Position numbers and translations under genes: made by a program
Assembly (NCBI GenBank): GCA_045617105.1
Contig: JAZLHW010000016.1
Coordinates: 33,875 to 97,874 of the forward strand
Length of the DNA: 64,000 nt
Direction of reading: 5' to 3'
From: CALELM01 sp045617105
GTDB taxonomy: Bacteria; Bacillota; Negativicutes; Selenomonadales; Selenomonadaceae
Notes under the pieces: model-generated
Told to the model about the DNA's origin: nothing
Databases searched by the model: none
The model's input: only the letters and a program-made list of their open reading frames with translations
In this document: positions 44,677 through 55,086 of the stretch, piece by piece
How the letters are laid out: the number at the start of each line of letters is the position of its first letter
Numbering within the stretch: the stretch's first letter is position 1

Positions 44677-47166
44677 TTGGTAGAATTGTTGGCACCAGCT
44701 GGAAATCGTGAAGCCTTCATAGCAGCTGTAGAAAGCGGTGCAGATGCTGTTTATCTAGCAGGAAGCATGTTCGGAGCTAGAGCGTATGCCAATAACTTTG
44801 AGAAAGATGAAATGTGCGAAATCATTCGCTTTGCACATCTTCGTGGGGTGTATGTTCATGTCACAGTTAATACGATCGTTGATGATACGGAGCTTCCTAT
44901 TTTAGCGGACTATTTGCGTTTTCTCTATGAAGCTGGTGCAGATGCCCTGTTGGTGCAGGATTTGGGTGTAGCTGCATTGGCAAAGGAACTGGTTCCTGAT
45001 ATGCCGTTGCATGCCAGTACGCAGATGACAGTGCATAATTTGGAAGGCGTGCTTGCTTTGCAGGAATTAGGCTTTTCCCGTGTTGTGCTTTCCCGCGAGG
45101 TTTCCTTGAAAGATATTCGCTATATTTGCGCAAACTGTCAAGTTGAAATTGAAGTTTTTATGCATGGGGCGCTCTGTGTCTGCTATTCAGGACAATGTCT
45201 GATGAGCAGCTTAATCGGCGGTCGTTCGGGCAATCGCGGAAGATGTGCGCAGCCGTGCAGACTGCCGTATACTTTGGTGGATGAAGCAGGAACGGATCTT
45301 ATAAACGATGGTGCTGGAAAATATTTACTTTCCACATGTGATCTCAATACTATCGATATATTGCCTGAGCTGATAGATGCAGGAGTTTCTTCCCTAAAAA
45401 TTGAAGGACGTATGAAACGTCCGGAATATGTGGCAACGGTAGTAAGTTCTTATCGAAAGGCCATAGACAGCTATTTGTCAGGAACAGGATATTCTGTGCC
45501 AGACGATATTAAAAAGAATCTGGAACAAATTTTCAATCGAGGCTTTACAACGGCATACTTGAAACAGTATCCAGGGAAGCATATGATCAGCGATAGGCGT
45601 CCCAACAACCGAGGTCTGCTGATTGGACGAGTAACGAGATATGATAAGGCGCATCGTTTTGTTACCTTGAAACTGACAGGGGAATTATCGCGTGGAGATC
45701 AAGTCGATTTTTGGGTGAAGGTCGGCGGTCGCGTGACAGTAACGATTCAAGATTTGATGGGGATAGACGGAAAGCCATTGGAATATGGAAAGAAAGGTAG
45801 GGAAGTAGTATTTCCTGTACCTGATCCAGTCCAGCTCCATGACCGTGCATTCAAGGTATATGACGCAAAACTGATGGAAAAAATAAAGCCTCTTTATGCT
45901 TTCGGTGCGCCAGTACGAAAAATCCCTGTTGAAATGCAAGTTTTTGCATCTGTTGGAAAACCAATGCGTGTTCTCATGAAAGATATAAATGGAAATCATA
46001 TCATAGCAGAAACGAATTTCATTGGTGAAGAGGCAAAAAAGCATCCCATTTCGGAGGAGATTGTAAAAAAACAAATTTCTCGATTAGGCGCGTCCGTTTT
46101 TTCATTAAAGCATTTAGAAATTGATATTCGTGGAAATGTCATGATTCCCATCAGTGAAATGAATGATGTGAGACGAAGAGCAGTGGAAGCAATGGAAGAG
46201 AAAAGGCTTCAAGCATTTACGAGAAGCTCCTTGCCGCCGTTTCGCTCGATACATTCAGAAAAAATTACAGACAATAAGGCACACTCAAAAATGGAACTAA
46301 TCGTATCTGTAGATTCCATTGAAAAAGTAAAGGCTGCCTTGGAAGCTGGTGCGGATAATATTCTTTTTGGCGGAGAATCTTATTCCCATGAAATTCTTTC
46401 AGAAAAAGATTATTACATGGCATGGGAGCTCACTCGCAATAAAGGGAAGAATATTTTTTTCAATACCCCGCGTATTGTCCGGCAGCATCAACAAAAGCTG
46501 CTGGAGCAGCTTTTGTCTGTTTTTGAAAAATTTGCGCCCAAAGCAATCTATGTACACAATATCGGTACACTTCGTTTTGTGAAAAAGCTAACTAATATTC
46601 CAGTACATACGGATTATTCCTTGATTTCTTACAATCATAGAACATTGGATTTTTTGAAAAAACATGGCATTTGTTCCGCAACGCTTTCTCCAGAATTGAA
46701 TATGCAGCAAGTAGAGAAGTTAGCTGAGAGAAACTTATTGCCTTTGGAATGTATTGTACATGGCAAACTGGAATTAATGGTATCAGAGTATTGCGTGACA
46801 GGAAGCTTTCTCGGAAATGCAGGAGACAAAGCCTGCCGTCAGCCTTGCAGGCAAAAAAAGTATTATTTAAAGGATCGCAAGAATGTTTTATTCCCCCTTG
46901 TGATGGATCAATTTTGCCATATGCATGTCTTAAATGGAATAACACTTTCCATGCTCCCACATGTAAATAAATTTTCTGCCATGGGAATTTCCCGTATTCG
47001 TATCGAAGGAAAAGCAGAATCTGCAGAAAAAATAAAAGAACTTGTGCAAGAATATCGGATGGTCATGCAATACAATGAACATCAGCTCATGCTTCATGAG
47101 AATGACATCAAAAATTTTGAAGGAAATGACATTACAAGAGGACACTATTTTCGGGGAGTTCAATAA
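44677..47166 (+). CDS. U32 family peptidase-like protein, two-domain long form
   Basis: An 829-aa protein. The N-terminal U32 domain has LLAPAGNREAFIAAVESGAD, GSMFGARAYANNF, FMHGALCVCYSGQCLMSS with conserved cysteines and RGRCAQPCRLPY. A middle DUF3656-like region (about 380-530) and a second U32-like barrel with SEYCVTGSF and KACRQPCRQKKYYL complete it. Relatives include RlhA, involved in 23S rRNA C2501 hydroxylation; the name 'peptidase' may be misleading. TTG start. mutS2 starts directly after the stop. Confidence 0.85.
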   Translation: MVELLAPAGNREAFIAAVESGADAVYLAGSMFGARAYANNFEKDEMCEIIRFAHLRGVYVHVTVNTIVDDTELPILADYLRFLYEAGADALLVQDLGVAALAKELVPDMPLHASTQMTVHNLEGVLALQELGFSRVVLSREVSLKDIRYICANCQVEIEVFMHGALCVCYSGQCLMSSLIGGRSGNRGRCAQPCRLPYTLVDEAGTDLINDGAGKYLLSTCDLNTIDILPELIDAGVSSLKIEGRMKRPEYVATVVSSYRKAIDSYLSGTGYSVPDDIKKNLEQIFNRGFTTAYLKQYPGKHMISDRRPNNRGLLIGRVTRYDKAHRFVTLKLTGELSRGDQVDFWVKVGGRVTVTIQDLMGIDGKPLEYGKKGREVVFPVPDPVQLHDRAFKVYDAKLMEKIKPLYAFGAPVRKIPVEMQVFASVGKPMRVLMKDINGNHIIAETNFIGEEAKKHPISEEIVKKQISRLGASVFSLKHLEIDIRGNVMIPISEMNDVRRRAVEAMEEKRLQAFTRSSLPPFRSIHSEKITDNKAHSKMELIVSVDSIEKVKAALEAGADNILFGGESYSHEILSEKDYYMAWELTRNKGKNIFFNTPRIVRQHQQKLLEQLLSVFEKFAPKAIYVHNIGTLRFVKKLTNIPVHTDYSLISYNHRTLDFLKKHGICSATLSPELNMQQVEKLAERNLLPLECIVHGKLELMVSEYCVTGSFLGNAGDKACRQPCRQKKYYLKDRKNVLFPLVMDQFCHMHVLNGITLSMLPHVNKFSAMGISRIRIEGKAESAEKIKELVQEYRMVMQYNEHQLMLHENDIKNFEGNDITRGHYFRGVQ

Positions 47167-47167
47167 C

Positions 47168-49543
47168 GTGGAAAAAGAAGTATTTAAGGTATTAGAATAT
47201 CATAAAATTATAGAAAAGCTGTCAGCTTGTGCTAGTTCTTCACTTGGAAAAGAAAAGGCAAAGGAGCTTTTGCCTAGCAGTGATTTTTCAGAGATTCAAG
47301 ACTGGATGTCACAGACAGAAGAAGCTGTACAGGTGTTTCATGTGACGAGTCCGCCGTTTGGAGGCATTGTCGATATTCGTCCATATATTAAACGTGCCAG
47401 CATGGGTGTTACCCTAGAGCTTAATGAGCTTGTGGACATTTTAAGCACCATGTATGGCATGCGGAACATAAAGAAGTTTTTTAAAGAATTGGACGATGAG
47501 CTGCCTATTTTGAAGCAATGGGCACATAGTATTGATATTCTCGGGCAGTTAGAACGCAATTTAGAAAATACCGTGGATGAACATGGTGTTCTTCGTGATG
47601 ATGCCAGCGTGGAGCTTCGCCGTATTCGCAAGGACATTCGTAAATTCCAAAGCCATATTAAGGAACGTATCAATGGGATTCTGCATGCAGCAGAATATCA
47701 AAAATATTTTCGTGATGCCATTGTTACAATGCGTGATGAACGTTATGTAATTCCAATCAAGCAAGAATACCGAGCAAATTTCCCAGGAATCATTCACGAC
47801 CAGTCAGCCAGCGGTTCTACTTTATTTATTGAGCCAATTGCTGTCGTGGAGTTAAATAATGACGTAAAACAGCTTAAACTGTCTGAGATGAATGAAGTGC
47901 AGCGGATTCTTCGTGTAATTTCCAAGCAAATTGCAAATAACGCTGATATTCTGCTGGAAAATACAGAATTCTTAGCGAGGATCGATTTTACATTTGCAAA
48001 AGCTAAAATGGCACGTGAAATGAATGCATGTAAGCCAATCATGAATTCTACAGGAAGAACAAGGCTTTTGTCTGCACGGCATCCATTTATCCCTGCAGAA
48101 CGTGTTGTTCCCATTGATATTTCTCTAGGCGAAGGTTATCGCATGCTTTTGGTAACTGGTCCAAACACAGGCGGAAAGACAGTAAGCATGAAAACATTGG
48201 GGCTTATGGTGTTGATGGTGCAATCTGGCTGTTATATTCCTGTTGCAGCCGATTCTGAGATTTCCATTTATCAAAATATTTATGCAGATATTGGAGATGA
48301 ACAAAGCATTGAGCAAAGCCTGAGTACCTTTTCTGCCCATATGAAACATCTGATTGCTATTTTGGATAAGGTAGACACGGACGATCTTCTTCTTTTGGAT
48401 GAATTAGGAGCTGGAACTGATCCAGAAGAAGGAGCCGCTCTTGCCATGTCCATTTTGGAGCGCCTGTTGCAGATTGGAGCAAGTACGGTGGCAACAACGC
48501 ATTATTCAGAACTGAAAACATTTGCCTATACCAAAGAAGGCATTGAAAATGCTTGTGTGGAATTTGACATAAAAACACTTTCTCCGACGTATCGATTGCT
48601 CATTGGTGTTGCAGGTGCCAGCAATGCTTTTGATATCAGCAAACGGTTAGGTTTGTCCAATTCATTGATTTTGCGGGCGAAACAGCTAGTAAAGGCAGAC
48701 CATGCAAAGTTTGAAAATGTCATAAACCAGCTGGAAAACGAAAGAATGATGTATGAGCAAAGAAATGCTGATATTTTAGAACGACAGCAGCGTGTAACAG
48801 CATTAGAAAAAAAAGTTACCGATATGAAAGCACAGTTTTCTAAAGAGAAAGGAGATTTAATTCGCAAAGCCAAAGAACAGTGTGCTTCTATGGTTCGCAC
48901 GACACGCCGCGAAGCAGAAGAAATTATTCGTTCCTTGAAAGAGCAGTATGATGACCAAGGTATAAAAAAACGTCAACAAGCCATTCAGGAAGCAAGGGAA
49001 CGCCTTCATAGGGCAGCAGACAAAACAAATCCAGGCATTATGCCGCAAAAAGGTATTGGTAAGCGAATTGATGTAAAAACCTTGGAAATAGGCGATATTG
49101 TTTACGTAGCAAAGATTGCACAAAATGGAACGATATTGCGAATCAAGGGAAAAGAATTGGAATTACAGATCGGAAGCATGAAAATGAATGTTGCGGTTTC
49201 TGATTGCCGTTTTGTAGAAAAGTCCAAAGCAACAAATAGTATAGTGACCTCCAGCCAAGAAAAGCGTCAAACCGCTGCTTTTTTGCAGAAGGCAGCCAGT
49301 GTTCAGCAGGAACTGGATATTCGCGGCATGATGGTGAATGAAGCAGAAGGTATCGTAGGAAAATTCCTTGATGATGCGGTGATTGCAGGTCTTGAGCGAG
49401 TACTTGTAATTCATGGAAAAGGTACAGGTGCACTTCGCAAAGGAATACAAGATTATCTCAAACATCATAAAAATGTTTTGAATTATACCTTTGCCGACAT
49501 TGCAGAAGGCGGAACCGGAGCTACTTTGGTGACTTTGAAATAA
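47168..49543 (+). CDS. mutS2: Endonuclease MutS2
   Basis: A 791-aa MutS2 protein. The core domain is followed by an ATPase with Walker A GPNTGGKT, DELGAGTDPEEGAALA and STVATTHYSELK. A coiled-coil stretch (about 520-640) precedes the C-terminal Smr nuclease domain ELDIRGMMVNEA...VIHGKGTGALRKG. MutS2 acts on recombination intermediates and on collided ribosomes in some Firmicutes. I chose GTG 47168, two bases after the U32 stop with GGGGAG upstream; the frame opens earlier inside the U32 gene. Confidence 0.94.
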   Translation: MEKEVFKVLEYHKIIEKLSACASSSLGKEKAKELLPSSDFSEIQDWMSQTEEAVQVFHVTSPPFGGIVDIRPYIKRASMGVTLELNELVDILSTMYGMRNIKKFFKELDDELPILKQWAHSIDILGQLERNLENTVDEHGVLRDDASVELRRIRKDIRKFQSHIKERINGILHAAEYQKYFRDAIVTMRDERYVIPIKQEYRANFPGIIHDQSASGSTLFIEPIAVVELNNDVKQLKLSEMNEVQRILRVISKQIANNADILLENTEFLARIDFTFAKAKMAREMNACKPIMNSTGRTRLLSARHPFIPAERVVPIDISLGEGYRMLLVTGPNTGGKTVSMKTLGLMVLMVQSGCYIPVAADSEISIYQNIYADIGDEQSIEQSLSTFSAHMKHLIAILDKVDTDDLLLLDELGAGTDPEEGAALAMSILERLLQIGASTVATTHYSELKTFAYTKEGIENACVEFDIKTLSPTYRLLIGVAGASNAFDISKRLGLSNSLILRAKQLVKADHAKFENVINQLENERMMYEQRNADILERQQRVTALEKKVTDMKAQFSKEKGDLIRKAKEQCASMVRTTRREAEEIIRSLKEQYDDQGIKKRQQAIQEARERLHRAADKTNPGIMPQKGIGKRIDVKTLEIGDIVYVAKIAQNGTILRIKGKELELQIGSMKMNVAVSDCRFVEKSKATNSIVTSSQEKRQTAAFLQKAASVQQELDIRGMMVNEAEGIVGKFLDDAVIAGLERVLVIHGKGTGALRKGIQDYLKHHKNVLNYTFADIAEGGTGATLVTLK

Positions 49544-49559
49544 TTGCATAAATATCATA

Positions 49560-49589
49560 TTGCAAAAAATGCAAAGCAGGTAGTACAAT
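49560..49589 (+). promoter_or_regulatory. Promoter of the PBP1A gene
   Basis: TTGCAA at 49560-49565, 18 bases, TACAAT at 49584-49589. Confidence 0.5.
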
Positions 49590-49641
49590 AATGTAGCATA
49601 GATTTTTGAACGGAAACATTCTGTTCTCAAGGAGGCTCTTC

Positions 49642-51795
49642 ATGGAGAATCGTACAAAAACAAGCCGAAAGAAAGCAACATCAAAATCCAAAAGCAATAC
49701 AGGCAAGAGAGTTGTTCTCAGTTTTTTCGTTATTGTTGCTGTCATGGTAACAGGGATTGGATGTGGATTTTTGACGGCCAGCATGAATACCAAGCCAGAT
49801 TTGGCAAATGATATTAGACCGCCAGCTACGTCAACAATTTATGACATCAATGGCAATGAACTGGCTAATGTTCATGCAACAGAAAATCGTATGCCTGTTA
49901 AGATTGCCCAAGTACCAAAGAATTTGCAGAATGCTTTTGTTGCCGTTGAGGACAATCGCTTTTATGATCATATGGGCATCGATTTTCGTGGAATTTTGCG
50001 TGCTGTATGGTCAAATATCAGTGGACGTACCATTGCGGAAGGCGGCTCTACTATTACTCAGCAGCTAGCAAAAAATGCATATTTAACTCAGGAACGTACT
50101 CTAAAACGGAAAGTACAGGAGGTTTTCTTGGCTTTGCAGTTGGAACGCCAATATACAAAGCAAGAAATTTTGGAGTTATATTTGAATCAGATCTATTTTG
50201 GCGAAGGTGCGTATGGTGTTCAAGCTGCGTCTAAAACATATTTCAACAAAAACGTTGAAGATTTAACCTTGAATGAATGTGCTATGTTGGCTGGAATTCC
50301 TAAAAGCCCCAATTATTACTCCCCGCTCACAAATCTTCAGGCAGCACAGGATCGCAAAGCGACTGTACTGGAGCAAATGGTCAAGTATGGATACATAGAT
50401 TCCCAAAATGCTTCACAGGCAAAAAAAGAAACTTTGAATTTGGTTTCTCCGACACAAAAAGAAACGAACGAGGCGTCTTACTTTATAGATTATGTGACGC
50501 AAATCTTAATTGATAAATATGGTGCTGACGCAGTTTACAAGGAAGGATTGAAGATTTACACGACCTTGGATATTGATATGCAGCGTGCAGCGGAAGAAGC
50601 CATGCAGCATTTGCCAACTTATATGACAGATGAAAATGGTGTCAAGCAGCCACAGGGAGCATTGGTTTGTATTGATCCCCATACAGGACATATTAAGGCT
50701 ATGGTTGGTGGACGAGGGACCGATCAGTTTAATCGTGCAACCATGGCAGAGCGCCAACCAGGTTCTGCTTTTAAGCCTTTTGTTTTCGCAGCTGCCTTGG
50801 AGAATAAGTTTACTCCATCTACTGTCATAGATGACAGTCCTTTAAAAATAGGTTCATGGGCGCCGCAAAACTATACGAGGACTTTCTCTGGAAAGGTTTC
50901 TCTGCGAAAGGTTGCCGAACAGTCTTTAAATATTCCCACGGTTAAGATTGCTCAAAAGTTAGGGATTGAAAAGCCTATTTACTATGCGCAAGAAATGGGC
51001 ATATCCACGTTTGTCATGGAAGGTCCACAGAATGACAAAAACTTGTCAACAGCTTTAGGTGGATTGACTAAGGGTGTAACACCACTCGAAATCACGAGTG
51101 CTTATGGTACGTTTGCCAACAAAGGTGTGCATGTATCACCAGTTGCTATTGTAAAAATTTTAGATCGCAATGGAAAAGTTTTGGAAGAGGCTGCAGCAGA
51201 ACAACGCAGTGTTATCAGTGAAGCAAGTGCTTCCGAATTGACTGGCATGTTGGAGGGAGTTATTCAGCATGGAACTGGTACACGTGCAAATATTGGGCGG
51301 CCTGCTGCGGGAAAAACTGGTACGACCAGTGATTACCATGATGCATGGTTTGTAGGATATACACCGGATCTTGTTGCCGGTGTATGGATCGGAAATGATA
51401 ACAATACCAGTCTCAATGGCATGGGCGGTGGTAATCAGCCAGCAGAGATATGGAAGCTGTTTATGACAAAAGCATTAAAAGATATTCCTGTGCATGGTTT
51501 TGATGGAACGCACGTTTCTAGTACGGATGCTATTGGTGAGCTTGCTGATGAAAAAAACAGTGATAGCGTAAAACATGACAACAATAATGAGAAAAAACCT
51601 CAAGCTGATGAAAAAGAAAAACAAGATGCTAAAAATACGCCATCTCCTGACAACGGAACATCTGCATCGCAATCCAAACCAGCCACGGAAACACCACCAA
51701 CTCCTGTACAAAATACTCCATCGGCATCATCAGCAGAACAGCCGGCGGTATCTGGCCCTGCTCCAACACGTGGTGTTTCCAAAGGAAAAAATTAG
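49642..51795 (+). CDS. Class A penicillin-binding protein (PBP1A-type)
   Basis: A 717-aa bifunctional peptidoglycan synthase. It has a basic cytoplasmic tail and a membrane anchor at about residues 24-48. GT51 glycosyltransferase: AVEDNRFYDHMGID, GGSTITQQLAKNAYL. Transpeptidase: active serine in PGSAFKPF, KTGTTSDYHDAWFVGYTP (KTG box). The last 100 residues are Pro/Ser/Thr/Asn-rich low complexity. ATG 49642 follows AAGGAGG. Confidence 0.93.
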   Translation: MENRTKTSRKKATSKSKSNTGKRVVLSFFVIVAVMVTGIGCGFLTASMNTKPDLANDIRPPATSTIYDINGNELANVHATENRMPVKIAQVPKNLQNAFVAVEDNRFYDHMGIDFRGILRAVWSNISGRTIAEGGSTITQQLAKNAYLTQERTLKRKVQEVFLALQLERQYTKQEILELYLNQIYFGEGAYGVQAASKTYFNKNVEDLTLNECAMLAGIPKSPNYYSPLTNLQAAQDRKATVLEQMVKYGYIDSQNASQAKKETLNLVSPTQKETNEASYFIDYVTQILIDKYGADAVYKEGLKIYTTLDIDMQRAAEEAMQHLPTYMTDENGVKQPQGALVCIDPHTGHIKAMVGGRGTDQFNRATMAERQPGSAFKPFVFAAALENKFTPSTVIDDSPLKIGSWAPQNYTRTFSGKVSLRKVAEQSLNIPTVKIAQKLGIEKPIYYAQEMGISTFVMEGPQNDKNLSTALGGLTKGVTPLEITSAYGTFANKGVHVSPVAIVKILDRNGKVLEEAAAEQRSVISEASASELTGMLEGVIQHGTGTRANIGRPAAGKTGTTSDYHDAWFVGYTPDLVAGVWIGNDNNTSLNGMGGGNQPAEIWKLFMTKALKDIPVHGFDGTHVSSTDAIGELADEKNSDSVKHDNNNEKKPQADEKEKQDAKNTPSPDNGTSASQSKPATETPPTPVQNTPSASSAEQPAVSGPAPTRGVSKGKN

Positions 51796-51832
51796 ATGTT
51801 TGCGCATATTATAGGATAAAGAGGCGATTTTT

Positions 51833-53068
51833 ATGGAAAATGTTTTTGATACTTTACAAGAACGTGGATTTATTGCTCAGTGTACCAACGAAACCGAGTT
51901 AAAGAAGGTGCTGTCACAAGAGAAGGTAAGCTTTTATATTGGTTTTGATCCTACAGCGGACAGCCTTCATGCCGGACACTTTTTAGCTCTGATGGCAATG
52001 GCACATATGCAGCGTGCAGGGCACCGTCCTATCTGCCTTGTCGGCGGAGGAACTGGAACCATAGGGGATCCATCTGGACGTACCGATATGAGAAAAATGC
52101 TAACGGATGAAGATATTGCACACAATTGTGATTGCTTCAAGAAGCAGATCGCGCGCTTCATTGATTTCAGTGATGGCAAGGCGGTTATGGTCAATAATGC
52201 TGATTGGCTTTGCAAATTGAATTATATTAGCCTTTTGCGGGAAGTAGGTGCATGCTTTACTGTCAACCGTATGTTAGCAGCAGAATGCTACAAACAGCGC
52301 TGGGAAAAGGGGCTTACTTTTCTTGAATTCAATTATATGATCATGCAAGGATATGATTTCTTGGAATTGAACCGTCGTTATGGCTGTAAGCTTGAGATGG
52401 GAGGAGACGATCAGTGGTCTAATATTCTTGCTGGTGTTGAGCTTTGCCGCCGCAAAGAAAATAAGAGTGTATATGGTCTTACGAATTGTATTCTTACTAA
52501 GAGCGATGGCAAAAAAATGGGAAAAACAGCGAGCGGTGCTCTTTGGCTCGATCCCGATAAAACCTCACCGTATGACTTTTATCAGTATTGGAGAAACGTT
52601 GATGATGCGGATGTTGAGAGATGTCTTGCACTTTTAACCTTCCTGCCTATGGAAGAAGTCAGACGGCTGGGAGCATTGAAGGATCAACAAATAAACGAAG
52701 CAAAAACAGTTCTTGCTTACGAAGTCACAAAAATTGTTCATGGGGAAGAAGAAGCTCAAAAGGCAAAAAAAGCTGCGGAATCCATTTTTGGTGGAGCGGA
52801 AACAGCTGAAATTCCTACAGTCGATATTGATAATGTTGTTGGAACTAAGCTGTTGGATGTGCTTGCCCAAAATAAAATTTTTGCCTCCAAGAGTGAAGGA
52901 AGACGGCTGATCCAACAAAGTGGAATTAGTATGAACGGCGAAAAAGTAACTGATGTTGATTATATTTTGCAGGAAAGCGATTTCCAAGAAAATGCTATTG
53001 TAATAAAAAAGGGAAAGAAAAAATTCTATAAGCTGACTAGAAATTCTGCAAGCAACAGTCAAGAGTAA
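51833..53068 (+). CDS. tyrS: Tyrosyl-tRNA synthetase
   Basis: A 411-aa class I synthetase. Motifs: FDPTADSLHAGHF (HIGH-like), GGGTGTIGDPSGRTDMR, MGGDDQWSNILAG and KSDGKKMGKT (KMSKS-like). A C-terminal S4 RNA-binding domain starts near SKSEGRRLIQQSG. No T-box or long leader precedes it; it follows the PBP gene by 38 bases. Confidence 0.96.
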   Translation: MENVFDTLQERGFIAQCTNETELKKVLSQEKVSFYIGFDPTADSLHAGHFLALMAMAHMQRAGHRPICLVGGGTGTIGDPSGRTDMRKMLTDEDIAHNCDCFKKQIARFIDFSDGKAVMVNNADWLCKLNYISLLREVGACFTVNRMLAAECYKQRWEKGLTFLEFNYMIMQGYDFLELNRRYGCKLEMGGDDQWSNILAGVELCRRKENKSVYGLTNCILTKSDGKKMGKTASGALWLDPDKTSPYDFYQYWRNVDDADVERCLALLTFLPMEEVRRLGALKDQQINEAKTVLAYEVTKIVHGEEEAQKAKKAAESIFGGAETAEIPTVDIDNVVGTKLLDVLAQNKIFASKSEGRRLIQQSGISMNGEKVTDVDYILQESDFQENAIVIKKGKKKFYKLTRNSASNSQE

Positions 53069-53084
53069 TCATGTAAAAGTTATT

Positions 53085-53113
53085 TTGCAGAAAATCAAAA
53101 AGTATGCTAAACT
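53085..53113 (+). promoter_or_regulatory. Promoter of yebC
   Basis: TTGCAG at 53085-53090, 17 bases, TAAACT at 53108-53113. Confidence 0.55.
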
Positions 53114-53158
53114 GACAAAGTTATAGTTTTTAGAAGCGAGAAGGAGCGGTGTTCTTTT

Positions 53159-53890
53159 ATGTCAGGACATTCTAAATGGGCAAATATCAAGAGAAAAAAA
53201 GGAGCGAATGATGCCATTCGCGGAAAAATCACGACCAAAATTGGCCGTGAAATTACTATTGCAGTTCGTATGGGTGGTGCTGATCCGACAGGAAACATGC
53301 GCTTAAAGTTGGCTCTTTCCAAAGCTAAAGCAAACAACATTCCAAAGGATAATATCAATCGTGCTATTCAAAAGGGAATGGGTGCTACAGAAGGCAGCAA
53401 CTATGAAGAAATTACTTATGAGGGATATGGTCCTGGCGGTTCTGCAATCATGTTGGATATCTTAACAGATAATCGCAATCGCACGGCAGCAGATGTGAGA
53501 CATCTTTTCTCGAGGTATGGCGGAAATATGGGAGAAACTGGCTGCGTTGGATGGATGTTTAAACAAAAGGCTGTTTTTATTGTGGAAAAAGAAACTTTTG
53601 ATGATGAAGACGAACTCATGGATATTGTATTGGAAGCTGGAGCAGAAGATATGAAATCCGAGGCTGATGTTTTTGAAATAACTGCTGCACCAAGTGACTT
53701 TGAGGCCATTGAAGCAGCTCTTGCGGAGAAAGGGATAGAAGCAGCTTCTGCCGAAGTAACGATGGTTCCTGAGAATACGGTAAAAGTGGAAGGAAAGGAT
53801 GCCGAAAAGCTTCAAAACCTAGTAGATGCCTTGGAAGAAAACGATGATGTACAGAACGTCTATGGGAATTACGAAATAGATGATGAGTAA
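53159..53890 (+). CDS. yebC: YebC/PmpR-family regulatory protein
   Basis: A 243-aa protein: MSGHSKWANIKRKKGAND start, then PKDNINRAIQKG, YEGYGPGGSAIMLD and FSRYGGNMGETGCVGWMF, all family hallmarks. Family members have been described as DNA-binding regulators and, more recently, as translation factors at polyproline stretches. It sits ahead of ruvCAB, its usual neighbour. Confidence 0.94.
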   Translation: MSGHSKWANIKRKKGANDAIRGKITTKIGREITIAVRMGGADPTGNMRLKLALSKAKANNIPKDNINRAIQKGMGATEGSNYEEITYEGYGPGGSAIMLDILTDNRNRTAADVRHLFSRYGGNMGETGCVGWMFKQKAVFIVEKETFDDEDELMDIVLEAGAEDMKSEADVFEITAAPSDFEAIEAALAEKGIEAASAEVTMVPENTVKVEGKDAEKLQNLVDALEENDDVQNVYGNYEIDDE

Positions 53891-53914
53891 TTTATCACTA
53901 TAGGATACTTTTTT

Positions 53915-53942
53915 CGAGCGGCTGACAGGCCGCTCGTGTTTT
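53915..53942 (+). terminator. Hairpin between yebC and ruvC
   Basis: CGAGCGGC pairs with GCCGCTCG, then TGTTTT. It may attenuate rather than fully stop transcription into ruvC. Confidence 0.65.
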
Positions 53943-53959
53943 CTGCAAGGAGGAGTTTT

Positions 53960-54451
53960 ATGCTGGCATTGGGTATAGATCCTGGAACGGCAATTTGCGG
54001 GTATGGCTTTGTCGAATCGTCAAACAGTCGTCTGATACCGCATGCCTATGGTGCAATTACAACAAGTTCAAAAGCTCGTATGGAGGATCGCTTGTTGAAG
54101 ATTTATGATGAGCTGGATATGTTGATCAAGGAATACAAACCAGATGTTATGGGAGTAGAACAACTTTTTTTTAATCGAAACGTGACAACGGCAATTCCAG
54201 TTGGGCAGGCCAGAGGAATTGTACTTCTTGCTGCTGCCAAAAATCAACTCAGGCTCGTGGAACAAACGCCGTTACAGGTGAAGCAATCGGTAACAGGCTA
54301 TGGAAAAGCTGACAAAAAACAGGTAATTTACATGGTAACTAAGCTTTTAAACTTAAAAAAAGAGCCTCATCCGGATGATGTTGCTGATGCACTGGCGATT
54401 GCAATCTGTACTGCGCATTGCATAAATAGCTTGGCTTGGAAAATAAATTGA
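53960..54451 (+). CDS. ruvC: Holliday junction resolvase RuvC
   Basis: A 163-aa RNase H-fold nuclease. Catalytic acids: D in LALGIDPGTAICGYG, E in GVEQLFFNRN, and the C-terminal HPDDVADALAIAI pair. It cuts Holliday junctions in complex with RuvAB. ATG 53960 with AAGGAGGAG. Confidence 0.95.
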   Translation: MLALGIDPGTAICGYGFVESSNSRLIPHAYGAITTSSKARMEDRLLKIYDELDMLIKEYKPDVMGVEQLFFNRNVTTAIPVGQARGIVLLAAAKNQLRLVEQTPLQVKQSVTGYGKADKKQVIYMVTKLLNLKKEPHPDDVADALAIAICTAHCINSLAWKIN

Positions 54452-54469
54452 TATGAGGATGAGTCCGTT

Positions 54470-55072
54470 ATGATAGGGTATTTGCACGGTAAGGTATTAC
54501 AGGTTTATACAGATCATTTCCTTTTAGATGTGCATGGAGTAGGATATCGTATCTTTATGATTCCATCAGAACATAATAAGCTTCATAAGGGTGAAGATGC
54601 AGAGCTTTACATTCATACGAGCGTGAGAGAAGATGCTATTGTACTGTATGGTTTTTTCACGCAAGAAGAATATGACTTGTTTCAATTATTGATATCTGTT
54701 TCTGGTATCGGTCCAAAGGTTGCGTTAGGGATCCTTTCATCCATTACAGTAGAAAATTTATGTCAAGCCATTCATAAAAAACAATCATCTGTTTTGACAA
54801 AACTGCCAGGAATTGGAAAAAAATCAGCAGAGCGTTTGATTTTGGAACTTCAAGATAAAGTCAGCCTTCCTGTTTCTTTGAATCCAATTGATGAATTAGA
54901 GTTTGAAATAGAAACATTGGATGGTGATGATATGGTCATGGAAGCACAAGCGGCATTGCTTTCCTTAGGTTATAGGCAAGCAGAAATTTCATCAGTATTA
55001 AAAAAACTAGGAAAATGCAAGTCTGTGCAAGAATGTATTAAGTTGGGACTCAAGGAATTAAATCGGTTGTAG
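54470..55072 (+). CDS. ruvA: Holliday junction DNA helicase subunit RuvA
   Basis: A 200-aa protein: N-terminal OB fold (MIGYLHGKVLQV, VHGVGYRI), helix-hairpin-helix pair (SVSGIGPKVALGIL and LPGIGKKSAERLILEL), and C-terminal domain III (EAQAALLSLGYRQAEI) that contacts RuvB. Normal length and operon position. Confidence 0.96.
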   Translation: MIGYLHGKVLQVYTDHFLLDVHGVGYRIFMIPSEHNKLHKGEDAELYIHTSVREDAIVLYGFFTQEEYDLFQLLISVSGIGPKVALGILSSITVENLCQAIHKKQSSVLTKLPGIGKKSAERLILELQDKVSLPVSLNPIDELEFEIETLDGDDMVMEAQAALLSLGYRQAEISSVLKKLGKCKSVQECIKLGLKELNRL

Positions 55073-55086
55073 GAGGTGACAGATTC

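Noticed and set aside
47042..47167. MutS2 start inside the U32 gene
   Set aside because: The upstream part is the U32 sequence in another frame. GTG 47168 with GGGGAG gives the normal MutS2 N-terminus and length.
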